From CAYPCH01 sp964409165 (GTDB lineage: Bacteria > Bacillota > Clostridia > Acetivibrionales > Acetivibrionaceae), in NCBI GenBank assembly GCA_964409165.1, contig CAYPCH010000021.1, positions 1 to 37,857 on the forward strand: 37,857 nt of DNA, given 5' to 3'. Each line of letters begins with the position of its first letter. The stretch's first letter is position 1. Shown here in pieces: positions 34,422 through 37,857 of this stretch. A program made the position numbers and the translations under genes. The notes under the pieces were generated by a model that was not told where the DNA came from, searched no databases, and was given only the letters and a program-made list of their open reading frames with translations.

Positions 34422-34946
34422 ATGAATTATCGTGAATTAAAACCCCAGGATTTAAAAGATGTATCAAATCTACCGATGAAGGTGGTTGCGGGCGAACAGG
34501 GAAGTGATGATTCCATAAGGTACATAAGAAAAGATGAACTAAAAACTTTATTGGAGCTATATAAGCACTTAAACGAAGAGGATCCGGTACTTGAAGAAAC
34601 TGAAGGGTTAACAGCTTTGTGGGAAGATATACTGAATGACCCTCATCAGCATTACCTCATTGCAGAAGCAGACGGACGCCCGGTTTCATCTTGTGTCCTT
34701 GTGATTATAAATAATCTGACAAGAGGTGCAAAACCATATGGATTAATAGAGAACGTTGTTACTCATAAAGATTATAGAAATAAAGGATATGGATCAAAGC
34801 TTTTAAAAAAAGCAGTCGCAATTGCTCGGGATAAAGGTTGCTATAAAGTCATGCTAATGTCAGGAAGGGGGGAAGAAACACTTGAATTTTACGAAAAGGC
34901 AGGCTTTGACAGAGGTAGGAAGACAGGGTTTATTATAAGGTTTTGA
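34422..34946 (+). CDS. GNAT-family N-acetyltransferase
   Basis: 174 residues with a single GNAT domain in the C-terminal two thirds. IENVVTHKDYRNKGYGSKLL is the acetyl-CoA-binding motif A, with R-N-K-G-Y-G as pyrophosphate loop. FYEKAGFDRGRKTGFIIRF is the terminal motif B. The substrate cannot be inferred. ATG 34422 follows GAGG with a 9-nt spacer; the in-frame GTG at 34407 lies before that RBS. It is divergent from cls and ends in a hairpin. Confidence 0.87.
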   Translation: MNYRELKPQDLKDVSNLPMKVVAGEQGSDDSIRYIRKDELKTLLELYKHLNEEDPVLEETEGLTALWEDILNDPHQHYLIAEADGRPVSSCVLVIINNLTRGAKPYGLIENVVTHKDYRNKGYGSKLLKKAVAIARDKGCYKVMLMSGRGEETLEFYEKAGFDRGRKTGFIIRF

Positions 34947-34948
34947 GA

Positions 34949-34975
34949 TGAGCCAATGGCTCAAAGATTTTTATT
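34949..34975 (+). terminator. Terminator after the GNAT gene
   Basis: TGAGCC-AAT-GGCTCA (34949-34963) is a 6-bp hairpin followed by AAGATTTTTATTTT. It is compact and correctly placed three bases after the stop. Confidence 0.65.
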
Positions 34976-35010
34976 TTACCCCAAGAGGTCTAATAAAAAT
35001 CGAGGTGTAT
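34970..35010 (-). repeat. Dispersed intergenic repeat, partial copy D
   Basis: On the minus strand, TATTAGACCTCTTGGGGTAA resembles ATCAGTCCTCTTGGAGTGAA and AGACCTCTTGGAGTGAAGTA of copy B. The match is short and imperfect. Confidence 0.4.
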
Positions 35011-35039
35011 AAATTTGCCTCATGGGTTGTTTTACTGGA

Positions 35040-36266
35040 TTATGTTTTACGTAATAACTTTTTTTTCTTTGACAGTTTACCTATCATAAATAATACTTTT
35101 TTTGCTAACCAGACAAATGGTTTCATCATTGAACCTTCCATTTTTCCGGCCACTTGTTTTAATTCCTTTCGTATGCTTATACTTTGAGGACAAAGTTTTT
35201 CGCATTTTCCACATTCAATGCAAAGGGAAGCATAGGAAGGCTTTGATAATACGCCTCCAAGCCACACATAATAATAAAGGCGACTTTTGATGCCAAATAG
35301 ATACTTATTGTTATACTTCTCGAAACATAGGGGTATATTTACGCCCGCAGGACAGGGCATACAATAATTGCATCCGGTACAACCCACCTTCATTAGACGG
35401 CGATAGGTATCCCTGACTTTTTCAATAATCTGCAATTCATTCTTTGTAAGGGTATTAGGATAAGCATCGGAAGCAGTTTTTATGTTTTCTTTTATGTGCT
35501 CTTCGTTGTTCATACCTGACAGAACTACATGAACCTGGGGGTGATTCCAAATCCATCTTAATGCCCATTCTGCAGCAGAACGCTTAATAGGAGCGCTATC
35601 CCATAATTTCTGAACATCGTTGGGAACTTTTCCAGACAGATTTCCACCTCTTAAAGGTTCCATAATTATAATTCCCAAACCTTTATCAGTAGCATATTGA
35701 AGTCCCTCAGTACCTGCCTGGTTTTCTTCATCAAGAATGTTGTATTGAATCTGGCAGAACTCCCAAGCGTAGGCATCAACTACTTCTTTGAATAATTTTC
35801 TATCACCATGAAAAGAGAATCCTGCATGAATAATTCGTCCGTCCTTTTTCGCAGCATCAAGGAATTCCAATACACCCAAGGATACGATTCTTTCCCACAT
35901 GCTTCGGCTGTGAATATTATGCAGAAGATAATAATCAATGAAGTCTGTTTGTAACCTGGAAAGCTGTGTATTCAGGAATTGATCCATATCGTCCCTTTTG
36001 TTTACCATGTAAATGGGAAGTTTTGTAGCTAGTTTAACCTTATTCCTAAGTCCTTTTGAAAAGATTTTACCAAGAATGGTTTCGCTCGCACCGTTATTAT
36101 ATATATAAGCAGTATCAAAGTAATTTACCCCTTGCTCAATGGCATAGCGGATTTGTTGTTCTGTTCTCGCTTCGTCAATTCTTCCGTTCTTTGAAGGAAA
36201 ACGCATGCATCCGTATCCGAGTATAGAGAGTTCGTCGCCGGTTCTTTCAATTTTTCTATATAACAA
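35040..36266 (-). CDS. Aldo/keto reductase with C-terminal 4Fe-4S ferredoxin-like domain
   Basis: 408 residues. The aldo/keto reductase barrel (about 1-285) keeps the tetrad pattern Asp/Tyr in YFDTAYIYNNG, Lys in LATKLP and His in YYLLHNIHS. The C-terminal part has two cysteine clusters, CTGCNYCMPCPAGV and CIECGKCEKLCP, suitable for 4Fe-4S binding. This fusion is a common oxidoreductase type in anaerobes, probably using ferredoxin-type electron transfer; the substrate is unknown. A TTG start at 36266 follows AAAGG at 10 nt, because the nearby ATG runs into a stop at once. It has its own consensus promoter. Confidence 0.9.
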   Translation of the reverse strand: MLYRKIERTGDELSILGYGCMRFPSKNGRIDEARTEQQIRYAIEQGVNYFDTAYIYNNGASETILGKIFSKGLRNKVKLATKLPIYMVNKRDDMDQFLNTQLSRLQTDFIDYYLLHNIHSRSMWERIVSLGVLEFLDAAKKDGRIIHAGFSFHGDRKLFKEVVDAYAWEFCQIQYNILDEENQAGTEGLQYATDKGLGIIIMEPLRGGNLSGKVPNDVQKLWDSAPIKRSAAEWALRWIWNHPQVHVVLSGMNNEEHIKENIKTASDAYPNTLTKNELQIIEKVRDTYRRLMKVGCTGCNYCMPCPAGVNIPLCFEKYNNKYLFGIKSRLYYYVWLGGVLSKPSYASLCIECGKCEKLCPQSISIRKELKQVAGKMEGSMMKPFVWLAKKVLFMIGKLSKKKKLLRKT

Positions 36267-36324
36267 ACTATATCATCCTTTCTAAATCGACCAATAAGCT
36301 TAAAGGATACAAATAACCAACGTC

Positions 36325-36353
36325 ATTATAGTACAAGCCGTCTAATCAGTCAA
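36325..36353 (-). promoter_or_regulatory. Sigma-A promoter of the aldo/keto reductase
   Basis: On the minus strand, TTGACT (36348-36353) and TATAAT (36325-36330) have a 17-nt spacer. The long repeat copy 2 begins 15 bp upstream, as copy 1 does at the leuA promoter. Confidence 0.8.
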
Positions 36354-36367
36354 TATAATCAATAAAT

Positions 36368-36588
36368 TTGAGTTTTCCCATTTTTTTAATATAGTGCTAA
36401 ATAGCCCGGCTTGGCTGTAGCATTTCATGCCCCTATCCAAACCTGGTTAATAGCTGGAATTAGCTTTTATATCTTTAGAATTAGCTTAATGATAAAGTTA
36501 TTAACATTTTATAATCTTATTTTGAAACTTATCTGGAATTTTAAAAAGTTATCCGCAGATTTGCCTTTAGATAGTGCAAAAGCCCGCC
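36368..36588. repeat. Long intergenic repeat, copy 2 (221 bp)
   Basis: Same orientation and nearly full-length match to 4911-5199, but lacking the ~70-bp hairpin-bracketed segment. It ends at AAAAGCCCGCC, 50 bp before the ATG of a decayed transposase, and may be the non-coding left end of that element. Confidence 0.75.
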
Positions 36589-36638
36589 ACTTGTAGTATC
36601 CTAAATTTGTATAAAAAGGTAAGCAAGGGGGCTAATGC

Positions 36639-37006
36639 ATGTACAATTATAGCAAATTATCATACCAGTTGAAAAGAAAAATTAAAACTTTTTCCAGTAA
36701 AACATCAAAAAATCAAAAGGGCTTTCAAGACCTAAATTTAAGTTTGTGTTTGAAATGCTTTATGGACTATTAGAATCTCAATCGCAGTTTGGATTTGAGG
36801 ATTTTCGGGTTCAAAGCCTTACATCTATCCGTACCCTTAATACAATACTATCTCTTCTTATCGGACTTCTGGGTACTTTTGCAGAGAAACAGAATGAAGG
36901 TATTTTATTTTTTTATATAATAAAATGTAAAAAAGGAAAGGAAGCAAAAGAGCCGTCTGAAATTTTCAAAATAAATCCTGATAGTTTTAAGAAGCTATTT
37001 AAATAA
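36639..37006 (+). pseudogene. Decayed IS4-type transposase
   Basis: A start at 36639 with AAGGGGG upstream gives MYNYSKLSYQLKRKIKTF. The frame then breaks near 36710, and the family-typical SKGLSRPKFKFVFEMLYGLL continues in another frame. LLESQS is followed directly by FGFEDFRVQSLTSIRTLN, the C-terminal part. The central DDE catalytic core is therefore deleted. The remnant ends at TAA 37004-37006. The family is assigned from the N- and C-terminal patterns; it cannot be active. Confidence 0.75.
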
Positions 37007-37058
37007 AACACTTGTTAAAAGTATTAATGCAAAAATAAATTTGTAGATATAAATGTAG

Positions 37059-37370
37059 TTAGATTCATTTTTTAGAAACAGCATTAATAGTTTTTCTGCT
37101 AATACAGGGATAGCTATAGAGGATGCTGAAGAAATTTTTGCAGATTATATAAAGCGTCTGCCACACTATATAAAGGATATAAAGAATGCTATTGCAAATG
37201 AGGATTATGAAGCATTAGGAAGGTTGGTGCATTATTTTAAGGGGACTTTAGGAAATTTGAGAATTGCTCCGATATATGATTTAGCGATAAGACTTGAAGA
37301 ATTAGTAAGCAAACGTCAAAAAGAGGCTTGCGAAAGACTTGTAGATGAGATAGAAAAAGCCTTTAGCTAA
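37059..37370 (+). pseudogene. Remnant of a histidine-phosphotransfer (HPt) domain protein
   Basis: An open frame from 37059 to TAA 37368-37370 without a start codon encodes about 103 residues. It includes GIAIEDAEEIFADYIKRLP and the phospho-accepting motif LVHYFKGTLGNLRI (His codon at 37230). This is the pattern of an HPt domain at the end of a hybrid sensor kinase. The upstream kinase part is missing, replaced by the IS remnant, so this is a broken 3' end. Confidence 0.7.
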
Positions 37371-37450
37371 TAATAAGAAAGATCGTAGAATATGTATCCG
37401 ATACACAGAATTATTTATAATCTCTCCACATTATCTAGGCTTCTAATAAT

Positions 37451-37600
37451 TGGGGGGATGTTGTCCTTTGTAGTGAATGCAAAAAGGACACAAAAAGTGT
37501 TGAGTCGGTTGCAATTGAATATGAATATAACCAAATGCAGTCTAGAGTTCACAAATATTTAAGACCAGGGGAATCTACTTTTGCATATTTTCTGGTATGA
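37451..37600 (+). pseudogene. Short open stretch with CxxC, possible gene remnant
   Basis: The frame WGDVVLCSECKKDTKSVES... is open to TGA 37598-37600 with no start codon or RBS. One CxxC pair suggests a metal-binding knuckle, but evidence for a former gene is weak. The following 37601-37750 is AT-rich with no gene seen. Confidence 0.25.
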
Positions 37601-37754
37601 CCGTCGGAATATATTATTTCGGCTTTTTTCTGTCCCTTTTTATAGGGCTTTCAAATTCAAAAGACCAGCTTTTATCCATAGAGACGGAGCCCTTTTCAAT
37701 GGAATTGTACCTTCTTTTTTTCTATTCTGTGGCAAAAGAATTACAATGTAATAG

Positions 37755-37783
37755 TTGACATATGTTGATATATTACACATAAT
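37755..37783 (+). promoter_or_regulatory. Promoter of the gene at the window end
   Basis: TTGACA (37755-37760), a 17-nt spacer and CATAAT (37778-37783), about 65 bp before the next ATG. Confidence 0.65.
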
Positions 37784-37846
37784 AATATATATGAATAAGG
37801 CTTATAAACAGTCTTTCTCAATTAATAATTTGAAGGAAGTGATTTA

Positions 37847-37857
37847 ATGGAAAGAAA
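37847..37857 (+). CDS. Start of a gene cut by the window edge
   Basis: ATG at 37847 follows GAAGGAAG with good spacing and begins Met-Glu-Arg. Only three full codons are visible, so nothing can be said about function. The promoter at 37755 supports a real start. Confidence 0.55.

Overview
The window looks like a low-GC, anaerobic, cellulosome-forming clostridium of the Acetivibrio / Clostridium thermocellum-clariflavum group. The main evidence is a secreted expansin fused to a type I dockerin (18588-19637), a SigI/RsgI pair of the kind that controls cellulosome genes (30161-32601), a Rex-controlled AdhE, and frequent AT-rich sigma-A promoters. The species is inferred from gene content; no rRNA or tRNA gene is present to confirm it.

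Layout. 1-4900: leucine block on the minus strand. leuA lies behind a leucine T-box leader, and leuS follows behind its own promoter and a 62-bp perfect palindrome. 4911-5199: first copy of a long intergenic repeat. 5449-7518: ECF sigma factor and membrane anti-sigma factor with duplicated extracellular domains. 7747-8701: six-helix membrane protein plus winged-helix regulator. 8721-12308: BlaI repressor, M56 (BlaR-like) membrane protease with a non-penicillin-binding sensor domain, and sfsA, behind an operator-promoter. 12440-13000: lipoprotein. 13099-15809: adhE with a consensus Rex site. 16059-17925: ABC-F ATPase with a long leader. 18588-19637: dockerin-expansin. 19823-22966: overlapping FHA - FtsW/RodA - class B PBP operon. 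23081-24541: lipoprotein alpha/beta hydrolase. 24782-25912: multi-pass acyltransferase-like protein. 25993-30021: a 1342-residue single-module membrane NRPS of the epsilon-poly-lysine synthetase (Pls) type. 30161-32601: sigI-rsgI. 32702-34243: cardiolipin synthase (minus). 34422-34946: GNAT. 35040-36266: aldo/keto reductase with ferredoxin-like tail (minus). 36368-37600: second long repeat, a decayed IS transposase and a histidine-phosphotransfer remnant. 37847: start of a further gene.

The most interesting system is the Pls-like synthetase. It has an adenylation domain, a carrier domain and then three repeats of two membrane helices plus a hexapeptide-type domain. Its specificity residues contain an acidic Glu and suggest a basic amino acid, so the likely product is a cationic poly-amino acid.

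Three other layers stand out. Three signalling pairs have membrane sensors whose extracellular domains are not the textbook ones (ECF/anti-sigma, BlaI/M56, SigI/RsgI). Several small dispersed repeat families sit in the intergenic spaces. Two copies of a 221-289-bp repeat each lie about 15 bp upstream of the -35 box of a minus-strand sigma-A promoter.
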